Origin: Apoderus coryli
Lineage: Eukaryota > Arthropoda > Insecta > Coleoptera > Attelabidae
Direction of reading: 5' to 3'
DNA length: 64,000 nt
NCBI GenBank assembly: GCA_911728435.2
Contig: OU452198.1
Location: 17,084,001-17,148,000 of the forward strand
Position 1 is the stretch's first letter; each line of letters begins with the position of its first letter. The translations under genes and the position numbers were made by a program. Below, in pieces: positions 43,080-55,760 of the stretch. The notes under the pieces were generated by a model that did not search any database, was not told the origin of the DNA, and saw nothing but the letters and a program-made list of their open reading frames with translations.

Positions 43080-43606
43080 GGTTCAGATAGATAAAAAACG
43101 TAAGCACCACAGGGACAGCCAAAACCTTGTCTACCCCTTCTAGAAAAATTTACTGAATAGTTTACATATGCTTCTTGTCTAAAAGAGACAAACACTTTTT
43201 GTCATTTAAATAAAAATATATTGTATGCCAGCAAAGTTTATTAGTAATTTTAGTAAAGTAGAAAAATTTACTGGATAGACATTATGTCATTTAGATAATA
43301 TTCTTGAATAGTTTACATATGCTCCTTGTCTGGGAGAGACAAACACTATTTGTCATTTAAATAAAAGTATATTGTATGCTAGCAAAGTTTACTAGTTATT
43401 TTAGTGATGATACTCGTTTAATGTCTATCCAGTAAATTTTTCTACATTACTAAAATAACTAATAAACTTTGCTAACATACAATATATTTTTATTTAAATG
43501 ACAAATAGTGTTTGTCTCTCTTCTAGTAATTTTTTCTAGAAGGGGTAGACAAGATTTGGGGGTCCCTGTGGTGCTTACGTTTTTTTATCTGAACCACCAT
43601 CAGGTT
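43080..43606. mobile_element. 527-bp fold-back element with internal direct and inverted units
   Basis: The ends GTTCAGATAGATAAAAAACG and, inverted, GGTTCAGATAAAAAAACG match and continue inward through GTAAGCACCACAGGGAC and TCTACCCCTTCTAGAAAA. Inside, a unit (TAGTTTACATATGCT, TTGTCATTTAAATAAAA, GCAAAGTTTA) occurs twice directly (43155-43280, 43314-43408) and once inverted (43417-43530). Confidence 0.7.
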
Positions 43607-43964
43607 TTTAGTGCGACTCTTATTTATTTATTTTTTTAAAATAAACTTAAGCCTACTGAAAATCTTGTATTAGGTATAAGTAATATAAGCTAGGTATATA
43701 TAGTCAAACTTCAATCTACACATGTTAAAGTGGGTAGGTATAATGCGGCTGAATCCTTTGCCGGAATTCCTGAGAATATTGCTCAGCACATAAACAACTA
43801 GGGTTGGTTGATCTTGGAAACGGTCGGAGTGACAATGTCGGTTAACTTAGAGAAAAGTTGTACAATTTAAACACCTTTTAAATGGTGTTTTCAAAAGTAA
43901 AGTAAATTTAGCAGTTTTCGAGAATTTCTTAAAAATCAATTTTTTGCGATATTAGTTTTTATTG

Positions 43965-44700
43965 ATTTCAGACATTATTTTTACAGATATATAAAAAAAA
44001 TGAAAAGCACTTTCTCATTGTTGCTTTTTGAGGAGACTCGACGTTTCGTTTTCGAAAAACCATCAACTTCGATTTTTTAAATACGGCCCTTGATTTTCTA
44101 TTGTTAAATTTAAAGCCATTTTCAATCCAAAAATAGGTGGTTTAAACAACTTTTCAGTATTTTTAGTTGTTATTTAAACTTATTCAAGAAAAATCGCCAT
44201 AGTTTGGGACTTAACTGACTGAATGCAGAGTATATGCCTAATTAGTAATTTTGGCAATAAAATTCTTTCGACGTTAATCAAAATTATTTATTATTATTTG
44301 CCAATTTATTTCTGTCAGCACATTTTATTCTGTACGCAGTTTTTTAAATTTAGTTAAAATTTTTGTGCTTTTTGAAATTATTAAAGAAACGCCTTTCTTT
44401 CTTTTACGCAAAATAAGTGCCAAACTATGGCGGTTTTTCTTGAAGTTTAAATAACAGCTAAAAATACTGAAAACTTGTTGAAATTATTCCGTTACATCTA
44501 TTTTTGTTTTGAAAATGGCTTTAAATTTAACAATAAAAAATCGAGGGCCGTATTTAAAAAATCGAAGTTGATGGTTTTTCAAAAACGAAACGTCGTAATG
44601 AAAATTTGTAAACGCTACATTATTTTCATAAAAAAGTAACAATGAGAGCTTTTAAGTTTTTTATATCAGTAAAAATAATGTCAGAAAATTATCAAAGAAA
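43965..44700. repeat. Fold-back repeat with about 250-bp arms
   Basis: The left arm 43965-44215 pairs with 44400-44700: CATCAACTTCGATTTTTTAA, CGACGTTTCGTTTT, AAATTTAAAGCCATTTTCAA, GAAAAATCGCCATAGTTTGG with their complements. The centre is about 190 bp. There are no CAGGGTG words, so this is a different family from FB1-FB4. Confidence 0.7.
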
Positions 44701-45193
44701 CTTTAGATTCCTTATGAGGAAACTAAGTAAAATAACAGATTCTACCGGTACGTACGAGGAATGATAAGACAATTACAATCCACAACTCCTAATTCACAGA
44801 CATTGGTAAAATGGTAAACAAATCAATACATACCTACCTACCCTTACAAAAGAAAGAAAAAAGTCATACCTAGCTAAAATATTTATGTAACTTCTTTTGA
44901 AAAACTGCATTAATTTGCTAAAAATTAATCCGTCCCTGGCAAATTAAATATATTATCGTGAACCCATCTAAACAATTGTTTACTTGCTGTAAATGGAGGA
45001 ATACCATATTAAGATTGATTAAATTAGAAAAAGTATTTTAAATTAGGATTAAGTACCTACTAAATAATACGTAACTAGATAGGTATCTATTGTCAAAGAT
45101 TATATCTGATATTGCCATGAAATAAGATTGTTTGCATTGGTCGTAAAATTATAAAAATAAATAACTAAATAATAATTATTATAATTTACTTAC

Positions 45194-45257
45194 CGAGAAA
45201 AGTAACAACGAGCTCCCCCAGATTCCAGCTGATTAATATTTCTTTTGTTTCCTCCAT
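45194..45257 (-). CDS. Possible first coding exon of a host gene (SAM-domain-like start)
   Basis: On the minus strand ATG at 45257-45255 opens 21 codons, MEETKEILISWNLGELVVTFL, ending in a strong donor CTCG|GTAAGT at 45193-45188. The pattern of a Trp followed by L..LV..F resembles the first helix of SAM-like domains at the N-terminus of some insect proteins, but too little is present to be sure. Any further exons must lie at lower coordinates and were not recognised; if the gene is real, its introns would hold many of the repeats described here. It could also be a chance ATG-donor pair. Confidence 0.3.
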
Positions 45258-46984
45258 TGTTATTAATAATATATGAATATTTAACAAAACTCAACACACC
45301 AAACTAATCACTAAGTACACTTAATTATGTTGGATGCACATTGGTATAATACATATCTGCTACTGTCTGTATACCTAGTCCGTCCTCACCACTTGTAGAA
45401 ATTGGGATATCAATATCTAGGTATACACTTACTATCAATAATCAAAATTTAATATATTAAATTAAAATATCTTCAGATTAGAACACCAAATAACTAGATC
45501 CTAGTTAGAGCGACGCCAAGACTCTAATCAAAAAATACCAAAATGAAACCCCCTCCCTCTACACCAAGTGAGACGCGCTAGGTACAACGTGGTACACATA
45601 GAAGATGTTATTGTCGGCACCTGCTTCTACAAAGAGTTTTAGGAACGTGGACTAGCAGCGGGGACAAACACATTAGGTAGAACGGGGAATAACCGTTGGC
45701 TGGAATAGAATGACGACTTATGTAGACAACTATAGGTTCCCATCTCTACCAGATAAAATAATTCGATAGGTATTTTGGAGGATAGAAATTTTGTAAATGA
45801 GAAGTATTAGGTAAAATAACTATTACACAGATTTAATTAAATCAGTGCCTATTTTAGCTATGTACTTACTTAGTTGTTAAAATCTTAGTTATACTTAAAT
45901 ATTATAATGCACATACCTAGGTCCATTAATATACTAAAGCAGATAAATAAAATTTATAGGTAGGTAGGTATATGTTTCTATTAGAACTATTTTAGTTTTG
46001 GGTTTCATAAAACGATTTTTGAGAATAGTTAGGTACGTATAGGTACCTACCTAATTACCTCATTAAGTATTTTCTTAATAATAATAGCTACACCTAAGTG
46101 GGTACGTATGGAAATCTGTAGGTGTACAATACCTAATTCAAACAGAATACCGAACTCATTTAGCGCAAATAAAATTTTATATAGGTTCACAATTTGAAAT
46201 CTTATTTAACTAATGCACATACAAGTCTCGTTTAGATGAGAAGATATCAGCTTAGCAGGAAAAATTGTCGTTTTTAGATAATGTAGTTACTCATACTTGA
46301 TAACTACATTTACTACTTTAACAAAAATTTTGCGAAAACTAGCAAATTCACCTCTAAATAATATTTTTTATTTGGATAAACCAAGTTTTTTTTTCTGTGT
46401 GTTTTTGTTTGGAAGTCCCAAAAACCAAAACGTGTAGAGAAGAAATTATAGTGCATCTTGTAGAGCAGAAAAAGATGCAATATTTTGGTTTTTTTATATT
46501 TCTTTATTTAATAAAGACAGAAACAAATAAAAATTAATCAAAAAGGAAATGCACCTGTTCAGAATGTATCTACATCACACTGTATATTATATTATGTCAG
46601 CTTTTTAATTTTTTACCACTTTGTATATATTGAGCTATGTATTTTAATGTTATTAGTATGTTGTAGTTTATCAATTGTTTTGGTATCTTTTTCATTGTGA
46701 TTAATATGTCAGTGTTGAAAAAATAATAAAAAAAAGTTGTTTTTGTTAGAACTCATTGGTTTTTAATCAAAAAAACAAACATTATTAAGTACAAAATAGT
46801 GGGTAAATCCCCAACAGCACCCTCTCGGTTTTTTTGCCGAATAGAAAAAATCTCGGAATTTAATCAACAACACGTAGGTATGTAGGTTATCGTTTTTTAA
46901 AATGTTAATTAAAACAGATTTTCAGGTTTAGGTATCTAATATCTAAAAAATGTGAGGCTTTATTCGTTCTTCTCTCTATAAAAT
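45258..46984. other. TAGGTA-rich noncoding DNA
   Basis: Many TAGGTA/TACCTA words, common in several insect genomes. A less AT-rich patch at 45480-45720 would be the promoter side if the exon at 45194-45257 is real. No core promoter element could be assigned with confidence. Confidence 0.3.
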
Positions 46985-47165
46985 TGTTGAAATTTTAAAT
47001 ACTGTAAAACGCTCTTCTCTTATTCACTTTAGTCTTCAACGAAAACACGATAAAGTTCGGCACGGATTTCTGACAATCAAAACAAGTATAAAAAATATGC
47101 CATGTGTTTTAACATAGGTTTAAATATTCAGCGCAGGGAAAAGGTTATTTTTGTTGAGGCTTCAT
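46985..47165 (-). repeat. Diverged dispersed repeat, relative of 32790-32950
   Basis: Reverse-oriented relative of the 32.8-kb block, sharing TTTAAATATTCAGCGCAGGG and CTTATTCACTTTAGTC with different spacing between. Confidence 0.45.
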
Positions 47166-50100
47166 TGAAGGGAAACATTTTTAAAACAGTTCCCAAAACG
47201 TCACTTTTTTATTGAAGTAAAGTCATTAGAAAAGAAAACAGATTTGTGTGTTATTCTTATGGAATCTACTCGCTTAAACAATGCTATGCTGCCAGAATTT
47301 CTTTCAAATTATCGCTATCCTACACCTCGTAATTATTATTCACTCAATACCGTAATTAATCCGAAATCGCTTTACACCCGACACACGCGCAGATGCTTCA
47401 TTAAACATAAATTGTATATCCTTTAGTTTATTTTATTTTTGCTAAAATAATTTGGTAAAATTCCATATTATTTTTATTTCATTCAATTCAATTGATTCAG
47501 AATCTGGGAACAATCAAGAAAAGATGAGAAATTCGGTGATGCCACACTTTATTTGAAGATTTTCACCATAAACATATTCCAGCACCCCTTTTTCCTCACT
47601 AAATCCACACATTGCACAATAGATTTACACATGGAACATTATTAGATACTTGATTTTCCAACAAATTTAATTTAATCAACTCCCACAATAATTTAACAAA
47701 TATTAAAACATTATTTTATCTAAAAAAAACTACTAATTTATACTTATTTTTATTTTACTACTATTCACATGAACTAAATCTGGCAGAATTGTTTTTAAAT
47801 GACACAAGTTGACACCTGTTGACACATTTGGCATTCGAATATTGATTTTTTACCGTCCTCACCAGACGGGCTACAATTTCAATGGTAATAAAAAAAGTTT
47901 TTTGAACTGGGACATAGAGATACAAGAAATGTATCGATATATTCTTTTTCGACGACTGTTTTAGAATATAGGTATTCTGATGTGAATAACTGTTACAGAA
48001 TATTGAATATTTCGTAATAGTGTTACAGAATGACGTATTAAGGGTTGTCTGTAACTTTAGCGGAATTTATAATTACACAGCGGTGTTTTAGCGTAATTAA
48101 TAAATATTCGTATCTCTAGAAATGGGTCAGATATATTTAAAATCTATATAAAAACTGTTTCACTTTTCAATATATCTTATTGAAAATTTTTTAAGTGTTT
48201 ACATTGAAGTTTTGACAGAAGGACAAATTGTGGAATTTGTTTGACATATATGCCATTATTTCTTAAGTCTCTTATGTGTAATTCTTTATTTATATTATTT
48301 ATCAGATATCTACTTATATACATTGAGGTAAGATATTCATTATATTATCTTGGATTTGAAGTTTTAAAAGTACCTACCTATATAAATTGTTACAGAACTA
48401 TTTCAATATAATATCTAGCGAAGTGAGGAATCAGCTATTCTGAACCCGTGGACAAATTTCCACTCGTTCAGAATATGCCACATTACTCACTTGTTACAGA
48501 ATATACTATCCTTTCATTATTAGAGATGCAAGAAATGTATCGATATATTCTTTCTTTCATTATTAGAGATACAAGCAATGTATTGATATATTCCATTCGA
48601 TCTCAATTTCTTTTTAAGGTTGAACTATCATCTCGAGGATTGCAACTGAGTCTATTGACCGCTTGTATATGATATAATTAACAATTTGTCACGTTCAAAC
48701 TGTAGCGCGTTAGTTGGCTGTCACATAGTGGTGTAAGGTCGACTGATCGCTGTAATTTTTCCATAATTACCCTTTTTCAATGGATGACTTACTCTAGAAT
48801 CAAAACGTTTTATATTCCTGTAGTAGCAGCGCCTTTTTAGCTGAGCAACAAGAAGCCTCAATGCTAAGGACCGGAAGCACAAGCATCTATACCTCCGGTT
48901 AACGTGCTAACGTTGAGCAACGCATATACGTTCGTATGCGGTAGCCTTCCAAAAGTTGTCGGTATTTTCGATCGCATACGGTGGGCATATACCAGTATTT
49001 ACTTAAAACATTCATCGCAAACTACAATATTCAGTAACAAATGTAATTTATTTTAGACAGAAAATTTATAGAAACAATGCATCTCGATAAATCTTGCGTC
49101 AAATTTACAGTAGCTAACATGTCGCTAATCATCCTGTCAGCTTCTTCAAAGCAATTTTGCGTGAACGCGATTAATCTGAAACTGCATTTGTATGCATTCA
49201 CTGAATATTGCTTTCAATTAGCACGTAATGAAAAATCTTGTTCCATAGTTAGTAAGAAATTAAGTCAATTTACGTAGTCTTATGAGCTACAGAGGCCGGC
49301 GGAAAAGGGAAGCACATGATTTATATGTCTAGCGACGAAAACATCACGATTACTGTGCAACAAATTTGAAGCATTTGGTTACTCCAGAGTCAATCAGCCT
49401 CTTTGAGCGTTTTTTGTCATTTACTTCATATGTCTTTACTATGCGGCTTAGATCAGACCTTGATTTTACTGTACAAAAATTCCTGGTAAACTTTAGGTAG
49501 TAGCTAAAGTCCTTATTTGCTTGCCATTGCATCTTCGAGATTTATTTCTTTGACAAGCAATAATTTAGTTAAAGAACTTATTTTAATAACATTTGGTAAG
49601 TTAGTGTGTAATGTTTATTACCTGAATATCCATAGAATCTTCGAACCTTCCTAATGGTCGAACATAAAAACACACCCTCGAACGTTAATTTTAGATCAGC
49701 AGATTTAACTATTAGGTATACTATTATTATAGTAATTCCCGTACAATTCAATCGGTTGGAAACTGAACGTTTTACCATAATTCGTAGTCCCGCTGCTTTA
49801 TTTTGATATTAATTATTATTTTATCGTCACTTTACTAATCCTTAATACACATCTGCGATAAACTTTACTGGTGTGAGCCGTCAGAATATTGTTTGAATAG
49901 AGTTCTATTTACTGACATATTCGTGTATAGAAATACAGACCCCCAAAGGGCTTTTCCGAAATTATCTATGCCATGCTAACTCATTAAGTTTTGCTTTTGG
50001 GAAATCATTTTCATTAAAATTTCACAACAGACAGACTTTTTATGAATGGATATGAATAGGTGAGGATTTTTCTTGCTATTCAAGATTTTTTCTTCTTAGT

Positions 50101-50424
50101 AATGAGACTACTCAATGCAAGTCCATGAAACGACTTTTACTAATTGTTCTCGATATACACAATGTACAATAGGTAATGAGCGAAGTGAAAAAAATGGAAT
50201 ATATGCAAAAGCTACTGGCCATGCAATATTTGTTTTAATGATAATTAAGTTACAGGGTGGGCAGAAAAATTCCGGAATTTTGTTTTTTCATTAGTTTTTA
50301 TAAATTGATCATTTGTTTTTATAATTATTATGCTATCGAAACGAATTAGCAGTAACTATCATTCTAATATATCAGTTATCGCTTGCTTTTGTGTGTCAAA
50401 ATAGAAATATAATAAACGTATTTT
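47166..50424. other. Mostly unannotated DNA
   Basis: Open frames of about 60-75 codons (47244-47426, 48448-48672, 49077-49277 on +; 49350-49532, 49578-49778 on -) show no motif I recognise. GAGATACAAGAAATGTATCG-type words occur at 47924, 48528 and 48564, a small dispersed repeat. ACAGGGTGG at about 50252 announces the fold-back element that follows. Confidence 0.3.
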
Positions 50425-52220
50425 ATATAGGGTGAGTCACGAGGAACTGTACATATTTCTACCATAAGTAGAGGCACATTAGGGGATCATCAAATGACCA
50501 TTAAAAACTGTCTCCTTGTTTTCATTATTAATATACAGAGTGAATTACGGATCTTCACCAAAACAATGTTTCGTCATATTTTTTCAATGATTAAGTCGAT
50601 TTATCTCATTTTTTTATAAAAGTCTCTGGCAACTAACTGACATTCAGAATTGAGAAAATCCAGGTCCGTCTTCTAGAAAATTTGTGGGACTGCTTCATAT
50701 TCAACACTTCACCCTGTCTATAATTTTTCAAAAATCTGATATAATTTTTTCAGAGGGCATAAATAGACAGTTAGACCTGAGTATTTGAATTTTTTGTTAC
50801 ACTCACCTCACATTTCCAATTAAAGATTCATTTTAGAGCCAAATTGAAAATTGGCAATAATGAAGTATCTTACTGTATAATAATGTTTAGTTATTAAAAA
50901 GAAATCTTCAATATAGACAGAACCGACACACACTGTGCTCCAGTATGGTAAATACCATAATTGGAATTGATTTACAGGGCCGGGTTTAAAAATCTGGCAT
51001 ATCTGGTTCATCCCAATAATTCACCCTGTATGTAACTTAAACATGTATGTAACAGAAAACAAATAAAAAATGTTTGTAATAACCTAGTTTTCTTATTTGT
51101 TTGAGGAAAACTCATGTGTCTAATTATTTTAATCGGAATGAAATGAACAAGCCAGGAAAATGTTTATTCATAAATTAAGAAATAAATAAAAAACAATAAC
51201 CAAACAATAAAACAGTTTTAACAATGTGAACCAAAGTAAAAAACAATTTAATAAACATTACGATTATAAAAGAGATGAAATCCATCTGCCTTAATACACT
51301 TTTCTTGACGAATGTTTAAATGTGTGATGGACTTTCTGATTGTTAGTGCGTTATTTCTGATAATATTGCAACAGCGAATAATTCTGCGTTAATGAACTGT
51401 TGTGTTTTATAATCGTAATGTTTGATAAATTGTTTTTTACTTTGTTCCACATTGTTAAAACTTTTTTATTGTTTGGTTATTGTTTTTTATTTTATTTCTT
51501 AATTTATGAATAAACATTTCCCTGGCTTGTTCATTTCATTCCGATTAAAACAATTAGACACATGAGTTTTCCTCAAACAAGTAAGAAAACTATTTCTGTC
51601 TATTACGGGGGAAAAAGTTACATACAGGGTGAATTATTGGGATGAACCAGATATGCCAGATTTTTAAACCCGGCCCTGTAAATCAATTCAAATTATGGTA
51701 TTTACCATACTGGAGCACAGTGTGTGTCGGGTCTGTCTAGCTTGAAGATTTCTTTTTAATAACTAAACATTATTATACAGTAAGATACTTCATTATTGCC
51801 AATTTTCAATTTGGCTCTAAAATGAATCTTTAATTGGAAATGTGAAGTGAGTGTAACAAAAAATTCAAATACCCAGGTCTAAAATTAAAATTATATCACA
51901 TTTTTGAAAAATCATATACAGAGTGAAATGTTGAATATGAAGCAGTCCCACAAATTTTTTCGAAGACGGACCTGGATTTTCTCAATTATGAATATATCAG
52001 TTAGTTGCCAGGCACCAATACACACTTTTATAAAAAAATCAGATAAATCGACTTAATCATTAAAAAGGTATGACGAAACATTGTTTTGGTGAAGATCCAT
52101 AATTCACCCTGTATATTAATAATCAAAACAAGACGACAATTTTTAATGGTCATTTGATAATTCCCTAACGTGCCTCTGCTTATGGTAGAAGTATGTACAG
52201 TTCCTCGTGACACACCCTGT
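50425..52220. mobile_element. Long fold-back element FB3
   Basis: Arms 50425-51270 and 51406-52220, each over 800 bp, around a 135-bp centre: the longest clean inverted repeat in the window. Paired words include GGTGAGTCACGAGGAACTG with CAGTTCCTCGTGACACACC, TCTCAATT/AATTGAGA, CAGGGCCGGGTTTAAAAATC with GATTTTTAAACCCGGCCCTG, and CATTACGATTATAAAA at the inner edge. TACAGGGTGA/TCACCCTGTA words recur in both arms. There is no transposase; the centre has only an AT-rich stretch. Confidence 0.8.
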
Positions 52221-52908
52221 GTGACCTATTAGTGTGTGGGCGGAAGATATCTCAATATTTATAAGCGATAGACAGAAAAACCCTTTATAAAACTTTTAGG
52301 CATTGAAGAGATGTACAACCCAAATATGTTTGCATTTATACGGGGTAGTTCACAAATGCGCAGCAGACCAAATTTTTTTTAATGCGACACCCTGTATATT
52401 TTAACATAAATATATTTCGCTCTAAAAGACCAGAAAAATTTCATTATACAATTAAATTGTCAAAACATGTGCGTCTAAACCATTTTATTTTAATTTTTTA
52501 AGAGCGTCTATTTGCAAATTAGTAAAATTAAGCTGTTATTTAACTTTTTTGTTTTAAAATAGAATAAAAAAGAATTATTAATAAATTAGTTAATTTTTTC
52601 TTTTTTTTTTCTGAACGACGGGACGGTTAGCCTTAAGCTCTTGAATTATGATATCAATAAAAAGTAAAGGAAAGCAGATTTACGGGATGTCCCACGTAAT
52701 ATTTTCCCAGAAAAATACAATCTAGAAAATGTGACCACCCTGAAAAATTACTACCCAGAGATCAATGAAATCCAGTAAAACGGAGAAAAGAAGGGACCTG
52801 ACATGAAAAATTGGTATATATTTGGTTTCTGTAGTAACCACAACGCTTTAAGTTTATGTCAAAATTAAGCCTTATTTATTTATGTAATTTTTCTTGTCTT
52901 TAAGAGCG
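52211..52908. mobile_element. Partial copy of fold-back element FB2, fused to FB3
   Basis: Follows FB2 (10487-11846) in order: CTATTAGTGTGTGGGCGGAA, TGCGACACCCTGTATATTTT, TTTTTAAGAGCGT, GATATCAATAAAA, ATACAATCTAGAAAATGTGA and CAACGCTTTAAGTTTATGTC, ending at about 52908 in the minus-strand LINE fragment. It has a deletion in the left arm relative to FB2. Its outer left end overlaps the right end of FB3 within CACCCTGTGTGACC. Confidence 0.65.
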
Positions 52909-54443
52909 TCATACAACTGCTGGTGGTCGTCGGTACCTTCTAAGTTTTGGGACAAGTAACCATACCATTGTTTTAAAAATTACTCTGATAAACCCAATGT
53001 TTTGACCCCTCAACCAACTTGAAAGTTTTGATTTAAAAATTTTTAAATTCGCTTTATTTTTCAATTCCACTGGCATTTGATTAAAGACCCTATGACCAAT
53101 AAAGGTAAATGACCTCTGCCTGATTGTTTTTACAATTCCATAGGATAATAGAGACTGGACTAAACTGTAATACAGAGAGAGATTTTCTTTTGCTGTTAAT
53201 TTTTTTTTTTGTATTTTTAAAGATGTACAAAAACGAACGAATCTTTTTGACCAGAGCTTGAACATGGATATCCCATCTTAGATGCCGATCGAGTATAATA
53301 CCAAGATACTTAGCATGATCAGCCCTGTTCACATCAAAACTCGCCTCTCTCTGCATTAGATTAATGGTGATCTTATTTGTTTCGGTTTGCGTAGCTATAC
53401 TATTGGTAAAGGGAACATAAACAGTTTTTTGGAAGTTGATCGTTAAGAGATATTTATCAAACCATTACACTATTATCTGAAGCCCCACTTTACCTTGTCT
53501 TCCAGCTCTTGCCATGATGCTCCGTCCACGAAAAATACAGTATCATCTGCGAATGACAGTAAACTTCCCGGCAGATCAAGACTCAGCAAGTCATTTACGT
53601 ATATATTAACTAGTATCGGACCCTGAGGAATTCCATAAGAACAAGGCAGAGATTTACTTAAATTATTTATCCTCACCATTTGGTTACGGTTATGTAGGTA
53701 GCTGGAGAACAAACCTAGACCATGACCTCTGATACCAATTTCCTCTAATTTTTTTAATAATAATTCATGACTGACAGTGTCAAAGGCCTTGGCCAGATCT
53801 ATAAACACACCCGTACAAGGTCGTCCCTGATCTAAATAAGTATATATTTTTTTGGTTAAAAGAGCTATGGCATCATTAGTGCTTTTACCTTCGGGAAATC
53901 TGAATTGTAAGGGAGAAATAATATTAATTTTTGTCAAATAATCAACTAATCTTTTTTTTTTAATTTTTTTCGAAAATTTTGCATTGGAGATTAGAAGACT
54001 AATGGGTCTATAATTTTTTACTATAGTTGCGTCTCCTGATTTATGTATTGGGGTAATGATGGCCTCCTTTAAATTTTGTGGAAAAGTTGCTTTAGAGATA
54101 GATAAGTTTATTAAATAAGTTAACGGAGCAGTTAACTCTTTAGACACTTAGACACTTAGACATCTTTACCAGGCGCTGTATTGTTCTTTAATTCTTTAAT
54201 AGTATTTTCAACTTCTCTTTCATCAGTGTGCATTATATACATAGAGTTTGCAATATGTTTATTGTTTTCCCTAAAGTTAAAATATTCAGGATTAGCATTT
54301 GAGCTTATTTGCTCTGCTATTGCTTTACCAACATTAGAATAATAACTGTTAAACTCATTAGCCACACTCATACTATCTTCTGTTAACCGTCCGTCCGAAT
54401 AGTCCAAATAGTTAAATAGTCTTAAGACTTTATTAGAAAACAA
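52909..54443 (-). pseudogene. LINE ORF2 fragment (linker and reverse transcriptase)
   Basis: In coding order: 54443-54156, the endonuclease-RT linker (ANEFNSYYSNVGKAIAEQ, ELKNNTAPGKD); 54147-53473, RT with NYRPISLL, GVFIDLAKAFDTVSHELL, YGIPQGPILVNIYVNDLL and an intact SFADDTVFF; 53356-52909, the region after RT with HAKYLGIILDRHLRWD and FKSKLSSWL in two frames. Breaks lie near 54150 and 53470 and between 53265 and 53356. No endonuclease or ORF1, so it is 5'-truncated; the 3' side runs into fold-back sequence. It resembles I/Jockey-group elements. Confidence 0.85.
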
Positions 54444-54668
54444 GAAAATAAAAAAATATGATATACAAAAAGAAAAAATAGAGTAAAATATGTAACTGTA
54501 ATTTGATTAAATTTTTATAATTCAAATATTTTTCCATAAAATGGTAACTTAAACGATAATTGCACATGTTGATAAACGAACTAAGAATGAGCTGTGTTTT
54601 CCAGACTTCAATAGAAATTTCATGGAACATTGTACGTCTGAGTGTTGTGTTTGTTCGATTGTTGACAT

Positions 54669-54711
54669 GCCACTGATGATGGGACTGGTCTAGTCCCGAA
54701 ACATGTATGGC
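54669..54711 (+). ncRNA. Candidate hammerhead ribozyme with stem III ACATGT
   Basis: GCCA (stem I strand), CTGATGA (54673-54679), one extra T, stem II GGGAC-TGGTCTA-GTCCC (54681-54697), GAAAC (54698-54702) with stem III in ACATGT, then A at the proposed cleavage position (54707) and TGGC (54708-54711), which pairs with GCCA. Both conserved boxes match the hammerhead consensus and all three stems form. The stem II extra T is shared with the motifs at 20.3, 39.0 and 41.7 kb. Downstream, TTTTGTGGAGATTCGACTTT resembles the end of the element at 41229-41830. Confidence 0.5.
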
Positions 54712-55021
54712 CGATAGTTTCTATTAAATTTATTTTGTGGAGATTCGACTTTCATTTAAGCACTAAAATTGCAACTCCACTTAAGAATGGACTATTTTTT
54801 CAAATTAATTATAATGTTGTTACAAATGAGATAAGTTGACTTGTCTCTATAGAAACAATTTAAATCAGATACCCCCTTATGAACGTCTGTTATTGGCGTC
54901 TCTTTGTTCAATCTGACTTATCTCGTTTGGCGCATAAGCAAGGTTTTAATATAATAAGTCGAAATACAGACATATTCCATTTTGTCCAAAAATGGACTTA
55001 TCCCCTTTTTTCCGACACCAC

Positions 55022-55334
55022 GGAATTAGTTTTTTCTAGGACTGTCTTTAAATGCCTTTATTATATGTTCAATCATGATTTGACAATGTAGTACATTGTA
55101 ATGCTGTTTATCATTTACCCGTGCGTAGTAATATAATAAATAATAATAATAATAAAATTTCCTGGTAATGACAAAAGTAGCGGCGGGCATGAAAAATCAC
55201 CATAGCAACGCCGAAAACACAAACACCAAATTGACAGCTTTGGTATTTATAATTAATAATAATTATAATTACGTATTTCCCTAATTTCAAAACACATAAA
55301 CAGTGATAGTGAATATAGTTTAAGAGGGGCGTTT
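55022..55334 (+). repeat. Dispersed composite repeat, copy 4 (first part)
   Basis: Copy of the first 310 bp of 1431-1990, with the central hairpin replaced by an AAT microsatellite. It stops after GAATATAGTTTAA. The distal end of the same repeat is at 57905-57977, so the 2.6 kb between may be an insertion plus deletion. Confidence 0.7.
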
Positions 55335-55344
55335 GAATACAATC

Positions 55345-55760
55345 GTTTGCAGACCTATTTTTGCGCATGGTAGACTCCACTAATACGTATCTGGTAACAA
55401 AAGGGGAGTTAAAGAGTAAAGATGGGATTAGGTATTGAAGTATTTTGAAGTTGAAATATTGGATAGTTAGTTCAAAAACAGAGTTAGAAAATCATCATAT
55501 TTCGCTTTGCAGGCATAATTTTGCGCATGGTAGTCGCCACTAAGACGTATCTGCTAGCAAAATTTTTTATAGGGTTTTAAACAGAAAAGATGGGATTTGG
55601 TAATGAAGTATATTCAAGGGGAAAGATTAAATAGTTAACTCATAAATTGAGTTCAAACATGGGTAATTTTTTCAACTTTACAGATATATTTTTGTGGATG
55701 CAAATCTCCACTAATACGTATCTGGTAGCAAACATTTTAATAGGGTTTTAAAGACTAAGG
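55345..55760 (+). repeat. Three diverged tandem units of about 165 bp
   Basis: TTTTGCGCATGGTAGACTCC, CCACTAATACGTATCTGGTA and GGGATTAGGTA recur at 55357, 55519 and 55690 with the same internal order (GGTTTTAAAG, AAGTATTTTGAAG, GAGTTCAAA). Units differ in about one base in five. Confidence 0.6.

Noticed and set aside
49077..49532. Two 60-codon frames (+ and -) as possible host exons
   Set aside because: No recognisable domain and no paired splice signals supporting either frame.
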